From Allobosea sp. Root381 (GTDB lineage: Bacteria; Pseudomonadota; Alphaproteobacteria; Rhizobiales; Beijerinckiaceae), in contig NZ_LMJT01000001.1 of the NCBI RefSeq assembly GCF_001429395.1, forward strand, positions 524,740-588,739: DNA of 64,000 bases, written 5' to 3'. Under the pieces are notes generated by a model. It saw nothing but the letters and a program-made list of their open reading frames with translations. It was not told where the DNA came from and did no database searches. Below, piece after piece: positions 26,590-34,749 of the stretch; positions within the stretch are counted from its first letter, which is position 1, and every line of letters begins with the position of its first letter. Made by a program: the position numbers and the translations under genes.

Positions 26590-27104
26590 GAGCCCACCTC
26601 CCGTCGGCGCACACCCGGTTCGGGACGCTGGGGCCCACCCTTGCGCGGATCATGCTCGCTGCGCTGGCGCTTGACGAATTCGCGCTCGACATGATGCGCC
26701 TCGAAAAAGGCGAGCACCTGCTCGGCAATCGCCAGCGGCATCGGCAGCGCCTCGACGATGTCGCCGGGATTCTCGGAATAGACCTCGCTCTCGAACGGGT
26801 CCGCCGTGACGCCGACGAGTTCGAGGGCCGGCTCGATGCCGGTCGGCCTGATCGCGACCCAGAGCTTGGCGGCCCCGGCCTGGAAGTTCTCGCGGAAATG
26901 CGCCGTATCGACGGAATACAGCGTCAGGGTCGCGGAACCCAGATAGAAGCTGCGCCGTTCGGGAGTGCCCGGCAGCTCTGTCCACGGCGCAAGCGGCGGC
27001 GGCTCCGGCAGCACCGCGAGCGGCGCCCAGGCATGGTCGACCCAGGGCGAATCGACCGTGTGGCGCTCGACCACGATGCCAACCTGAATGTGCTGCTGGG
27101 GCAT
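26586..27104 (-). CDS. DUF3305-family protein of the formate dehydrogenase region
   Basis: A 172-residue cytoplasmic protein. The start is ATG 27104 (MPQQHIQVGIVVERHTVDSPW). The core is beta-rich (VGIVVERHTVDSPWVDHAW, FYLGSATLTLYSVDTAHF, KLWVAIRPTGIEP), and the C-terminus is basic (KRQRSEHDPRKGG). It matches DUF3305 as I recall that family. Overlaps the DUF3306 gene by 4 bp and follows the next upstream gene by 10 bp, so all are one operon. Function unknown. Confidence 0.8.
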   Translation of the reverse strand: MPQQHIQVGIVVERHTVDSPWVDHAWAPLAVLPEPPPLAPWTELPGTPERRSFYLGSATLTLYSVDTAHFRENFQAGAAKLWVAIRPTGIEPALELVGVTADPFESEVYSENPGDIVEALPMPLAIAEQVLAFFEAHHVEREFVKRQRSEHDPRKGGPQRPEPGVRRREVGS

Positions 27105-27114
27105 CGACCCCTCC

Positions 27115-28125
27115 TCAGTTCGCCATCTCGCGGGCGGCGAGCGGCAGGCCCGTGACAAGATTCTGCGGCTTCAGCCGGAGTACCTTGTCGGGCGACATCG
27201 CCATGATCAGATAGATCGGCCTGCCCTTCGCCGCCGGCAAGACCGGCACGTCCTCGGGCAGCGTCATCGTGTAGAGCGCGAGCACCCGCGACAGCGCCTC
27301 TTCATCGACCGCCTGCCCCTTCCAGAGCGCGTTGCCGATCGTGGTCGCCTGCGCATCGAGCCCAACGAACCAGCGCCAATCGGCATCCTTGACCTTGTCC
27401 AGCGGCTCGATGGCGACGTCGAAGCCATGGATCTGGCGTAGCCAGTGCCGCAGCGCCTGGCCGAGCGCGGCCCGTCCCGAGGGCGTCCCGCCAAGGTCGA
27501 GCACCATGTCGAAGCCATCCGACCGCTGCCAGTACTGGTCGGCATTGGCGGTCTTCAGGATGTCGAGCGCCGTCGCGGCCGGGCCGCCGAGCATGGCCAG
27601 CAGCGGCGAGGCGTGGCGGTCCGCCTCATGGCCCTCGATCATCTCGGCGTCGGCCAGCAGGATCGTGTTCTCGTGATGAGTCACGCGCTGGGGCCTGAAC
27701 AGGCATTCGGCGGCGCGCACCACGAAGGGATCGCCGACCTCGTCCAGCGCGGCGCGCAGGATGACATGGGCGAGCTGGTCGAGGAACAGCGGCGGAATGC
27801 CCGAGACGCCCTGCCGGATGATGCCGGCATAGGCCGCTTCGAGCGTCGGCGCGGCCAGCAGCCGGTCGCGCCAGCCCAGCATGAAGCGCCAGTTCTCGCG
27901 CGCATCGGCATCGAGGATCGCTCCGAGCTCTGCCTGCGAAACATCGCGCTGCGGCGCGTCCATCAGCCGGGCATGCAGGGCCCGTTCGGCCGCGCAGGCT
28001 TCCTCCGGCGGCAGCAGTTCGGGCCGGGCGAGATAGGCCTTGAGGAAGTCGTCGGTGACCTTGAGCCCGCCGCCCGGCTCGCGGTCCAGCAGCAGATGGC
28101 CCGATGAGGCCCAGAAATGCGTCAT
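27115..28125 (-). CDS. DUF6352-like protein of the formate dehydrogenase region
   Basis: A 336-residue protein starting MTHFWASSGHLLLDREPGGGL. The conserved-looking N-terminal region has VTDDFLKAYLARPELLPPEEAC, and a middle block has RQGVSGIPPLFLDQLAHVI and CLFRPQRVTHHENTILLADAEMI. It has no signal peptide and no recognised catalytic motif. I associate it with DUF6352, a family seen in these clusters; the family number is from memory. It lies between DUF3305 and the DUF6505-like gene in one tightly packed operon. Confidence 0.7.
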   Translation of the reverse strand: MTHFWASSGHLLLDREPGGGLKVTDDFLKAYLARPELLPPEEACAAERALHARLMDAPQRDVSQAELGAILDADARENWRFMLGWRDRLLAAPTLEAAYAGIIRQGVSGIPPLFLDQLAHVILRAALDEVGDPFVVRAAECLFRPQRVTHHENTILLADAEMIEGHEADRHASPLLAMLGGPAATALDILKTANADQYWQRSDGFDMVLDLGGTPSGRAALGQALRHWLRQIHGFDVAIEPLDKVKDADWRWFVGLDAQATTIGNALWKGQAVDEEALSRVLALYTMTLPEDVPVLPAAKGRPIYLIMAMSPDKVLRLKPQNLVTGLPLAAREMAN

Positions 28126-28147
28126 GGCAGCCTGATCTTTCCGTGCC

Positions 28148-28711
28148 TCATCGGGACCTTCCGAGATTTGTCTTGCCGAGGTTCACGAGGTCGACCCGCT
28201 CGGCGGGCTCGTCGTCTTCGCCCGCGACTTCCATGAATTCGAAGGCGCGAAAACCCTCACTCTGGCTCGCATCGCGCGGGGTGAGCGTGCGGAAGCGCTC
28301 GCGGATCTCGCCCTCCTCCAGCGCCCGGTGCAGAGCCAGCAGTGTCTGGGCGGGATGATCGCAGAGCGAGGCTGCGAAGGCGATCTCCTCTTCCGCCGCC
28401 GCGCGCGCCGTCGCGAGATCGGGCGCGCCGAGTTTCTCGACAAGCTGCTCCGCGAGTTGCGCGACGACCGCCTCATACTCGGCCTCCGTCGCCTCCGTGA
28501 CCACTGCCAGCGTGCTCCAGCCGAAGCTCGCGACGCCGAGGAAACCGGAGCGGAAGGCAGCCTTCCACTTGGCATCCAGGCTGCCGAGCGTGGCCGCATC
28601 GAACAGGAAGGAACCGGTGACCAGCCACTCGCCCGGCTCAGCCGCCCGCCGGAAGACGAACGTGTCCGACGGGTCGAGCCGGATGGCGCGCGGGAGCTTG
28701 AGGCCGGTCAC
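28148..28711 (-). CDS. DUF6505-like protein of the formate dehydrogenase region
   Basis: A 187-residue protein (LKLPRAIRLDPSDTFVFRRAAEPGEWLVTGSF opens as a small beta-rich domain). It continues with a GFLGVASFGWSTLAVV segment and a helical, Glu-rich second half. No cysteine motif or signal is visible. I associate it with DUF6505. Its ATG overlaps the stop of the ligase-like gene by 4 bp. Function unknown; the tight coupling implies it works with its neighbours. Confidence 0.65.
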   Translation of the reverse strand: MTGLKLPRAIRLDPSDTFVFRRAAEPGEWLVTGSFLFDAATLGSLDAKWKAAFRSGFLGVASFGWSTLAVVTEATEAEYEAVVAQLAEQLVEKLGAPDLATARAAAEEEIAFAASLCDHPAQTLLALHRALEEGEIRERFRTLTPRDASQSEGFRAFEFMEVAGEDDEPAERVDLVNLGKTNLGRSR

Positions 28712-29451
28712 AGCTTCGGCCCGCCACTCTCGCGGTCGAGCCAGTCAACCCGCCCCAGCGCCTCATTGAGGCTGCGGCGCTCGGTGCCGGCCTGCGTCGT
28801 CGCGACGAGATCGCCATTCGGCTCGATGCCGTGGCGCGTCCCGACGACCTTGTCGAGCCGGTCGAGCCAGCGCAGCGCCGCGGCCTTGGGGCCATCCTCC
28901 TGCCAATGGGTGACTCCGAGCATCAGATGACGGGCGAAAGCCTCGATCAGGTCGACCGCATCGACCTCCTCAAAACCCTCCTCGGCCATGCCGACGCCGA
29001 CCTGCCCGAGCGCGAAAGGCGTCATCGTGGTCGCGCGCAGCATCGCCCCAAAGACGAGCCAGTCCGGCACCTCGTCCTCGGCGCAGCCTTCCGGCCAGGC
29101 CAGCCTGCCGCCGCCGATCAGGCCGAGATCGTAGACCAGCGCGTCCGGCCAGCGGAAGAGAATCGGCCGCTCGGGCGGGCTGTGGACGGCGAGCGCATCG
29201 GCAAGCGCATTCATCGCCAGGTAATGGGCGAGCCGCGCCTCACGCAGCGGATTCTCAGGCTCCAGCACGACCGCGAACTCGATGATGTCGAAGCGCCGCG
29301 TCCACACAATCGTTGCCGCGCCGGCTTGCGCCGCGATGCCGCAGGCATGCGCGAAGGCATCGCCTGATTCGCGCAGGGAGACGAGGGAGAAGCCCGGCGG
29401 CAGCACCGGCTCGCGACGCAGATCGTCGGGGCGCTGGGAAGTCATGGCCAT
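28708..29451 (-). CDS. Biotin/lipoate protein ligase-like protein, active site altered
   Basis: A 247-residue protein with the overall plan of biotin/lipoate ligases: an N-terminal Asp/Ser region, LAHYLAMNALADALA helix, and FRWPDALVYDLGLIGGGRL, which aligns with the KWPNDL...GKKLGG block of BirA-type enzymes. The catalytic lysine region has no Lys, and the GRGRxGR adenylate loop is not recognisable (TIVWTRRFDIIEF instead). It may bind a ligand or partner rather than catalyse ligation. Start ATG 29451 is preferred to the TTG at 29457 because GGAGGAG lies 6 bases upstream. It heads the accessory operon. Confidence 0.75.
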   Translation of the reverse strand: MAMTSQRPDDLRREPVLPPGFSLVSLRESGDAFAHACGIAAQAGAATIVWTRRFDIIEFAVVLEPENPLREARLAHYLAMNALADALAVHSPPERPILFRWPDALVYDLGLIGGGRLAWPEGCAEDEVPDWLVFGAMLRATTMTPFALGQVGVGMAEEGFEEVDAVDLIEAFARHLMLGVTHWQEDGPKAAALRWLDRLDKVVGTRHGIEPNGDLVATTQAGTERRSLNEALGRVDWLDRESGGPKL

Positions 29452-29481
29452 GGGCAACTCCTCCGATCCCGCCCCCGCCAG

Positions 29482-29598
29482 CCCTCATCCCGAGGCAACC
29501 CGAAGGGCTGTCTCGAAGGATGCCCCAGTTGGTTCCGGAGCCTCCTGAAACATCCTTCGAGACGCCATTCCCCACGGAATTGCTCCTCAGGATGAGGG
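29482..29598. repeat. Palindromic intergenic repeat, family A, intact copy
   Basis: A 117-bp element starting CCCTCATCCCGAGG and ending CCTCAGGATGAGGG. Inside the left arm are CCCGAAGGGCTGTCTCGAAGGATG, and the right arm begins ACATCCTTCGAGACGCC. The arms pair over most of their length. It sits in the 291-bp divergent gap between the ligase-like gene and the Fe-S protein gene. The rest of the gap (29599-29742) is AT-richer, with TTGAAC (29658) and TATAAG (29683) but at poor spacing, so the promoter is not assigned. Confidence 0.85.
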
Positions 29599-29742
29599 TT
29601 GATCGAATTCACCGAACCGTTTCCTCCGAAAGCGCGACGAATTGCTCAAGCGTCGCTTCTTTTGAACCACTCCAATTCCATATAAGCATGGATTATCGCA
29701 AGAGAGGCGACACAACGCCGCCTGCCCGAGGATACGCCGCCA

Positions 29743-31782
29743 ATGCCCGACGCCACCCGCACGCTGTTGGTCTGTTCGTGCGAGGACACGATGCCGCTCG
29801 ACGGGGCAGCGCTGGCGCGCGGCTGCAAGGGCGCCGACATCCGCTCGGCGCGGCATCTCTGCCGGACGCAGACTGAGCTGTTCACGAAGGCGCTGGGCGA
29901 GAGCGGCGCCGTCACCGTCGGTTGCACGCAGGAAGCGCCGCTCTTCGAGGAGATCGCGGCCGATCTCGATTATGCGGGCGACCTCGTCTTCGCCAACATC
30001 CGCGAGGCGGCCGGCTGGGCGCATGAGGCCAAGGCGACGGGCCCGAAGATGGCGGCGCTGCTCGCAGCCGCCGCCGAGCCGATGCCGCCGATCTCCTTCA
30101 CCACCCTGACCAGCAAGGGCGTGGCCCTGGTCTATGGCCGCGACGAGACCGCGATCTCGGTCGGCCAACGACTGGCCGAGCATCTCGACGTCACCATCCT
30201 GCTGTCACGGCCGGGCGAGGTCACGCCGCCGCGCGTCGTCGAGACGCCGGTGCTGAAGGGCACGATCGCGACCGCGACCGGTTGGCTCGGCGCCTTCGAG
30301 CTGAAGATAGACGACTATGCCGCCCCCGCCCCGTCCTCGCGCGCGAAACTCGTCTTCGGCGCGCCGCGAGATGGCGCCACCTCGCATTGCGACATCGTCA
30401 TCGACGTCTCCGGCGGAACCCCGCTGTTCCCGGCCGACGAGCTGCGCGCCGGCTATCTGCGCGCCGACCCGCACAGCCCGGCCGCGATCGAGAAGCTGAT
30501 CGCGGAAGCCGGCCATCTCGTCGGCGAATTCGACAAGCCTGCTTACGTCCGGCTGAACGAGGATCTCTGCGCCCATTCACGCTCGAAGAAGACGGGCTGC
30601 ACGCGCTGCCTCGAGCTCTGCCCGACCGGCGCGATCACGCCGAATGGCGACCATGTCGCGATCTCGGCCGAGATCTGCGCCGGCTGCGGCGCCTGCGCCG
30701 CCGTCTGCCCGACCGGCGCCGTGACCTACGCCCTGCCGCCGAGCGACGCCCTGCTGCGCCGCCTGCGCACCTTGCTCGTGACCTATGCCGAGGCCGGCGG
30801 GCGGGCCCCGGTCGTGCTGCTGCATGACGGCGAGCATGGCGAGCCGCTGATCGACGCCCTCGCCCGCTTCGGCGAGGGGCTGCCGGCCCGCGTGCTGCCG
30901 CTGCGCGTCAACGAGATCACCCAGATCGGGCTCGAGACCTTCGCCGCCGCGCTCTCCTTCGGCGCGAGCGCGGTGCGCGTGCTCGGCCGCGCCAGGCCGA
31001 AGCACGACCTCTCCGGGCTGCAGCGCAACCTCTCCTACGCCAATACGCTCGCAGCCGCGCTCGGCTTCGGGACCGGCAGCACCGGGCTGATCGAAACCGA
31101 CGATCCCGACCAGTTGGCCGCAGCGCTCGCGCGCCTCGTGCCGGGCACCGTCTCGCCGACGCCGGCCCGCTTCCGGCCCATGGGCGAAGGCCGCCCGCTG
31201 CTGCGCCAGACGATCGGCGAGCTCCATGCCGCAGCTCCCACCCCGGTCGCCTCCGTCGCACTCCCGGAGCGCGCGCCGTTCGGGGCGGTGCATGTCGATA
31301 CCGAGGGCTGCACGCTGTGCCTGGCTTGCGTCTCGGCCTGCCCCGTCCAGGCGCTCTCAGACGATCCCGACCGCCCGACGCTGAGCTTCCAGGAAGATCT
31401 CTGCGTGCAATGCGGTCTCTGCGAGGCCACCTGCCCTGAGAAGGTCATCACGCAGGAGCCACGGCTCGACTTCGCGGCGTGGAAGGGCGGCCGGCGCGTG
31501 CTCAAGCAGGAGGAACCGTTCCACTGCATCAATTGCGCCAAGCCGTTCGGCGTCCGCAGCACGATCGAGAAGATCGCGGCGAAGCTGGAGAACAAGCACT
31601 GGATGTTCTCGGGCGACGCCGCCCGGCGCATCTCGGTGATCCGGATGTGCGAGGACTGCCGCGTCGAGGTGGTGGTCAACGAGAGCTTCGACCCGCATCT
31701 CTCGCCGCAGCGGCCAAATGTCCGCACCACGGACGACTATCTGCGCGAGCGGGCCGAGCGTGGCGAGGACCCGCTGCAGTAG
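29743..31782 (+). CDS. Large multi-cluster 4Fe-4S protein divergent from the formate dehydrogenase accessory operon
   Basis: A 679-residue cytoplasmic protein. It opens with a CSCEDTMPLDGAALARGC motif similar to heterodisulfide-reductase-like proteins. It has two ferredoxin pairs: CTRCLELCP (286-294) with CAGCGACAAVCP (about 312-323), and CTLCLACVSACP (about 523-534) with CVQCGLCEATCP (about 555-566). Two more pairs, CINC (about 595) and CEDC (about 636), lie at the C-terminus, where a zinc or extra cluster could bind. The region between the ferredoxin pairs (about 340-510) has no cysteine. It is found beside formate dehydrogenase genes in related bacteria and may carry electrons or help build clusters. 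No specific reaction can be named. Confidence 0.82.
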   Translation: MPDATRTLLVCSCEDTMPLDGAALARGCKGADIRSARHLCRTQTELFTKALGESGAVTVGCTQEAPLFEEIAADLDYAGDLVFANIREAAGWAHEAKATGPKMAALLAAAAEPMPPISFTTLTSKGVALVYGRDETAISVGQRLAEHLDVTILLSRPGEVTPPRVVETPVLKGTIATATGWLGAFELKIDDYAAPAPSSRAKLVFGAPRDGATSHCDIVIDVSGGTPLFPADELRAGYLRADPHSPAAIEKLIAEAGHLVGEFDKPAYVRLNEDLCAHSRSKKTGCTRCLELCPTGAITPNGDHVAISAEICAGCGACAAVCPTGAVTYALPPSDALLRRLRTLLVTYAEAGGRAPVVLLHDGEHGEPLIDALARFGEGLPARVLPLRVNEITQIGLETFAAALSFGASAVRVLGRARPKHDLSGLQRNLSYANTLAAALGFGTGSTGLIETDDPDQLAAALARLVPGTVSPTPARFRPMGEGRPLLRQTIGELHAAAPTPVASVALPERAPFGAVHVDTEGCTLCLACVSACPVQALSDDPDRPTLSFQEDLCVQCGLCEATCPEKVITQEPRLDFAAWKGGRRVLKQEEPFHCINCAKPFGVRSTIEKIAAKLENKHWMFSGDAARRISVIRMCEDCRVEVVVNESFDPHLSPQRPNVRTTDDYLRERAERGEDPLQ

Positions 31783-31787
31783 CAGAT

Positions 31788-31916
31788 GTCATGCCGGGGC
31801 ATCGCGCAGCGATGAACCCCGAACCCACGACAGGGTGAAAGCTTACGACTGGCCGCTGCGACGGCTCGCCCAGTCCTGGGTTCCGGGTTCGCCGCTGCGC
31901 AGCGCCCCGGAATGAC
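31788..31916. repeat. Palindromic intergenic repeat, family C, first copy
   Basis: A 129-bp element beginning GTCATGCCGGGGC and ending GCCCCGGAATGAC. Internal inverted segments are GAACCCACGACAGGG / CCCAGTCCTGGGTTCCGGGTTC and GCGCAGCGATG / CGCTGCGCAGCG. It lies between the convergent Fe-S protein and WD40-cytochrome genes, only 5 bp after the first stop and 6 bp before the second. Confidence 0.85.
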
Positions 31917-31922
31917 GGACGC

Positions 31923-33200
31923 TCAGCGCGTCACCTTCTCCAGCCAATCGACCAGGGCCTGCCTGTCCTGCGCCGAGCCGATGGTCTGTTCGGGCATCTT
32001 GGTGCCGGGGGTGTAGGCGTTCGGGCCGATCTCGAAAAGCTTCGCCACCGTCTCCTTGGTCCAGACGATGTCCATCGTCTTGAAGGCCTCGGAATAGGCG
32101 TAGCCCGGCGCGCTCGCGATCCTGCGGCCGAAGAGGCCGTGCAAGGTGGGGCCGGCGCGGTTGCCGTCCGAAGGGGTAAGCGTGTGGCAGGCGGCGCAGG
32201 CGCGGAAGACCTCGGCGCCGCGCTCGCCGTTGAAGGCGGCGAGCGGATCGGCCCCGGCGCGCGGCACGACCGTGCCGACATGCTCGCCGGTGACCGCGTT
32301 CCAGCGTCGGACCAACCGGTCCGCTCCGCCCGACAAGAGTTGCCTGCCATCAGGCAGGAAGGCGAGCGACCAGACGGGCAGGCCCGGCCCGACGAGCGTC
32401 GCGCGGATGCTGCGGGTCTTGCGGTCGATCAGCGCGACCTGGCCGCGCAATCCGCCTGCCGCGATCGTGGCGCCGTCCGCCGAGATCGCCAGCGCGATGA
32501 TCGGCGTCTGGCCGATCGCGATCTCGCCTTGCGCCTCGCTATCGGGCGAGAACAGCCGCAGCCGGCCATCGGCGGCCGCGACCGCGATCTCGCCGTCGGG
32601 CGCGACCACGACGCCGTTGAGCGGCGCCGGCAGGGCGATGATCCGCGGCGCTCCCGCCTCCTCGGACGGCCAGATCCGCAGCGTCGCGTCATAGCCCGAG
32701 GAGACGATGGCGCCGCCGGGCAGGAAGGCGACGCCGTTGACCGGGCCGGCATGGCCCTGCAGCAGGCGGGCCTTGCCGTCCGCCAGCGCGGTCACGCGTA
32801 ATGTCTCGTCCCAGGAGGCAGAGGCGATCAGGCGGCCGTCCGGCGATATTGCGAGCGCGGCTATCGGGCCCTTATGGCCCTCGAAGACCTGCGCCGGCTC
32901 ACCGGCATCTCCCCGCCAGAGCGCGATGCGACCATCCTCGGCGCCGGTCGCGAAGCCTGCGCCCGGAACGGTCGCCACCGCATTCACCGCCCCCTGATGA
33001 AAGCGCAGCACCTTCTGCGCGGTGCCATCGGCCAGGTTCCACAGGATCGCCGACTGGTCGAAGGAGCCGGTCATCGCGGAACGCCCGTCGCCCGATACCG
33101 CGACCGACCGCACCGGCCCGCCATGGCCGCGCAGCTCTTCCCCCGACGAAGGCGAGACGGCCAGCATGAGCAAGACGAGGCAAGAGGCGGGTTTCAGCAT
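31923..33200 (-). CDS. WD40 beta-propeller fused to a C-terminal c-type cytochrome domain
   Basis: A 425-residue exported protein. Residues 1-20 are a signal peptide. Residues about 22-315 contain roughly seven WD40 blades (for example LRGHGGPVRSVAVSGDGRSA, FEGHKGPIAALAISPDGRLI, LLSGGADRLVRRWNAVTGE). A class I cytochrome c domain follows: CAACH at 335-339 as the heme site, GPTLHGLFGR, and Met402 in PGTKMPEQ as the probable sixth ligand. It is probably periplasmic and could take electrons from a dehydrogenase, while the propeller acts as docking surface. It is divergent from tusA within the formate dehydrogenase region. Confidence 0.9.
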   Translation of the reverse strand: MLKPASCLVLLMLAVSPSSGEELRGHGGPVRSVAVSGDGRSAMTGSFDQSAILWNLADGTAQKVLRFHQGAVNAVATVPGAGFATGAEDGRIALWRGDAGEPAQVFEGHKGPIAALAISPDGRLIASASWDETLRVTALADGKARLLQGHAGPVNGVAFLPGGAIVSSGYDATLRIWPSEEAGAPRIIALPAPLNGVVVAPDGEIAVAAADGRLRLFSPDSEAQGEIAIGQTPIIALAISADGATIAAGGLRGQVALIDRKTRSIRATLVGPGLPVWSLAFLPDGRQLLSGGADRLVRRWNAVTGEHVGTVVPRAGADPLAAFNGERGAEVFRACAACHTLTPSDGNRAGPTLHGLFGRRIASAPGYAYSEAFKTMDIVWTKETVAKLFEIGPNAYTPGTKMPEQTIGSAQDRQALVDWLEKVTR

Positions 33201-33268
33201 CGCACCATCATGGACCGGCTCGTCGGCGTGACAAAGCGGACAGTTGCTCCCGCGCGAGGAGCCATCCT

Positions 33269-33532
33269 ATGAAGCGATCCGACCTGCAACCGGCTCCGCC
33301 CATGACCGCGACCCCGCTCAATCTCCGTGGCCTCAAATGCCCCCTGCCCGCCTTGCGGGTGCGCAAGGCGCTGAAAGGCGCTGAGCCCGGCGCGCTGTTC
33401 GTCGTCGAATGCACCGATCCGATGGCGGCAATCGACATTCCCAACCTGATGCGCGAAACCGGAGACGCGATCGAGGAGAGCCGCAGCGATGGCGACCTTC
33501 TCGTCTTCCATATTCGCAAGGCGGCCGCCTGA
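33269..33532 (+). CDS. TusA-family sulfur carrier
   Basis: An 87-residue protein with the TusA signature LRGLKCPLPALRVRKAL; C24 is the expected persulfide carrier. GAGGAG lies 7 bases upstream of the ATG. In other bacteria TusA-type proteins feed sulfur to FdhD or to thiolation and molybdopterin pathways. Here it is 27 bp upstream of the mrp gene and within the formate dehydrogenase region, so supply of sulfur to FdhD (36270) or cluster assembly is the likely role. Confidence 0.9.
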   Translation: MKRSDLQPAPPMTATPLNLRGLKCPLPALRVRKALKGAEPGALFVVECTDPMAAIDIPNLMRETGDAIEESRSDGDLLVFHIRKAAA

Positions 33533-33559
33533 CGGCCACGCCGAACGGAGTTAGCCGAC

Positions 33560-34678
33560 GTGGCCCTGACCCAAGCCGACATCCTGCGCGCCCTCGAACT
33601 GGTCAAGCTGCCGGCCGGGCAATCGCTCTCGGCCTCCGGCCGCATCGGGGACATCCTGATCGACGGCGGCAAGGTGATCTTCGCCATCGGCATCGATCCC
33701 AATGAGGCCGGCACGATGGAACCGGTCCGCAAAGCGGCGGAAAGCGCCGTTTCCGGGCTGCCCGGCGTGACGCAGGTGCTAGTCGGGCTGACGGCCGACA
33801 AGGCGCCCTCCTCCGCCGCCGCACAGGCGCGCCAGCAGGCGCACCGCCCCGCGCCCGGCGGGCCGACGCCGAAGGCCGCCGGCGTGCCGGGCGTGAAGCA
33901 GATCATCGCCGTGGCCTCGGGCAAGGGCGGCGTCGGCAAATCGACCACTACCGCGAACCTCGCCGTGGCGCTGGCGACGCTCGGCCTCAAGGTCGGCGTG
34001 CTCGACGCAGACATCTACGGGCCTTCCGTGCCGAAGATCTTCGGCGTCACCGGCAAGCCGCGGCTCGTTTCCGGCCGGACGCTGGCGCCGATGGAGGCCT
34101 ACGGGCTCAAGATCATGTCGATCGGCTTCCTGATCGACGAGGAGACGCCGATGATCTGGCGCGGGCCGATGGTGATCTCGGCGATCACCCAGATGCTCCG
34201 CGAGGTCGCCTGGGGCGAGCTCGACGTGCTCGTCGTCGACATGCCGCCGGGCACCGGCGACGCCCAGCTCACCATGGCCCAGCAGACGCCGCTGGCCGGC
34301 GCCGTGATCGTCTCGACGCCGCAGGACCTCGCATTGCTCGATGCGCGGCGCGGCGTCGCCATGTTCAAGAAGGTGGAGGTTCCGATCCTCGGCCTCGTCG
34401 AGAACATGAGCTATTTCATCTGCCCGGAATGCGGCCACCGCTCCGATATCTTCGCCCATGGCGGCGCGCGCCACGAGGCCGAGCGGCTCGGCGTACCCTT
34501 CCTTGGCGAGGTTCCGCTCGCCATGCCGATCCGCGAGACTTCCGATTCCGGCCGGCCGATCGTGGCGAGCGACCCGGATTCCGCCCATGCGAAGGCCTAT
34601 CTGATGATCGCCCGGCAGGTCATGGCCTCGCTCGCGGGCGGGAGTGTCAGGGCTGCGCCGCGCATCGTCATCGAGTGA
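33560..34678 (+). CDS. Mrp/NBP35-family ATP-binding iron-sulfur carrier (ApbC-like)
   Basis: A 372-residue P-loop ATPase. An N-terminal MIP18/DUF59-like domain (residues about 1-85) precedes the deviant Walker A GKGGVGKST (121-129). The pair C288 and C291 in FICPECGHRSD would bridge a 4Fe-4S cluster between two subunits. It loads clusters onto target enzymes. Start is GTG 33560 with GGAG upstream. It follows tusA by 27 bp. Delivery of clusters to formate dehydrogenase is plausible but the protein may serve many targets. Confidence 0.92.
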   Translation: MALTQADILRALELVKLPAGQSLSASGRIGDILIDGGKVIFAIGIDPNEAGTMEPVRKAAESAVSGLPGVTQVLVGLTADKAPSSAAAQARQQAHRPAPGGPTPKAAGVPGVKQIIAVASGKGGVGKSTTTANLAVALATLGLKVGVLDADIYGPSVPKIFGVTGKPRLVSGRTLAPMEAYGLKIMSIGFLIDEETPMIWRGPMVISAITQMLREVAWGELDVLVVDMPPGTGDAQLTMAQQTPLAGAVIVSTPQDLALLDARRGVAMFKKVEVPILGLVENMSYFICPECGHRSDIFAHGGARHEAERLGVPFLGEVPLAMPIRETSDSGRPIVASDPDSAHAKAYLMIARQVMASLAGGSVRAAPRIVIE

Positions 34679-34694
34679 CCGGCAAGGGGTCGGC

Positions 34695-34735
34695 TTGACC
34701 CAGCCGCGCGCTTGTTCCTATTTTGTTCGTGAACA
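34695..34735 (+). promoter_or_regulatory. Promoter and small dyad for the SRPBCC gene
   Basis: TTGACC (34695-34700) and TATTTT (34719-34724) form a -35/-10 pair with 18-bp spacing. TGTTC-GT-GAACA (34724-34735) directly follows the -10 and would cover the transcription start, like a small operator. This placement supports translation from ATG 34750 rather than 34723 or 34738, which would leave little or no leader. Confidence 0.55.
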
Positions 34736-34749
34736 CGATGGAGCAGGCG

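Noticed and set aside
29482..29598. CRISPR-like or attachment-site interpretation of the palindromic repeats
   Set aside because: Copies are single, spread far apart and mutually different; there are no regular spacers, no cas genes and no integrase.
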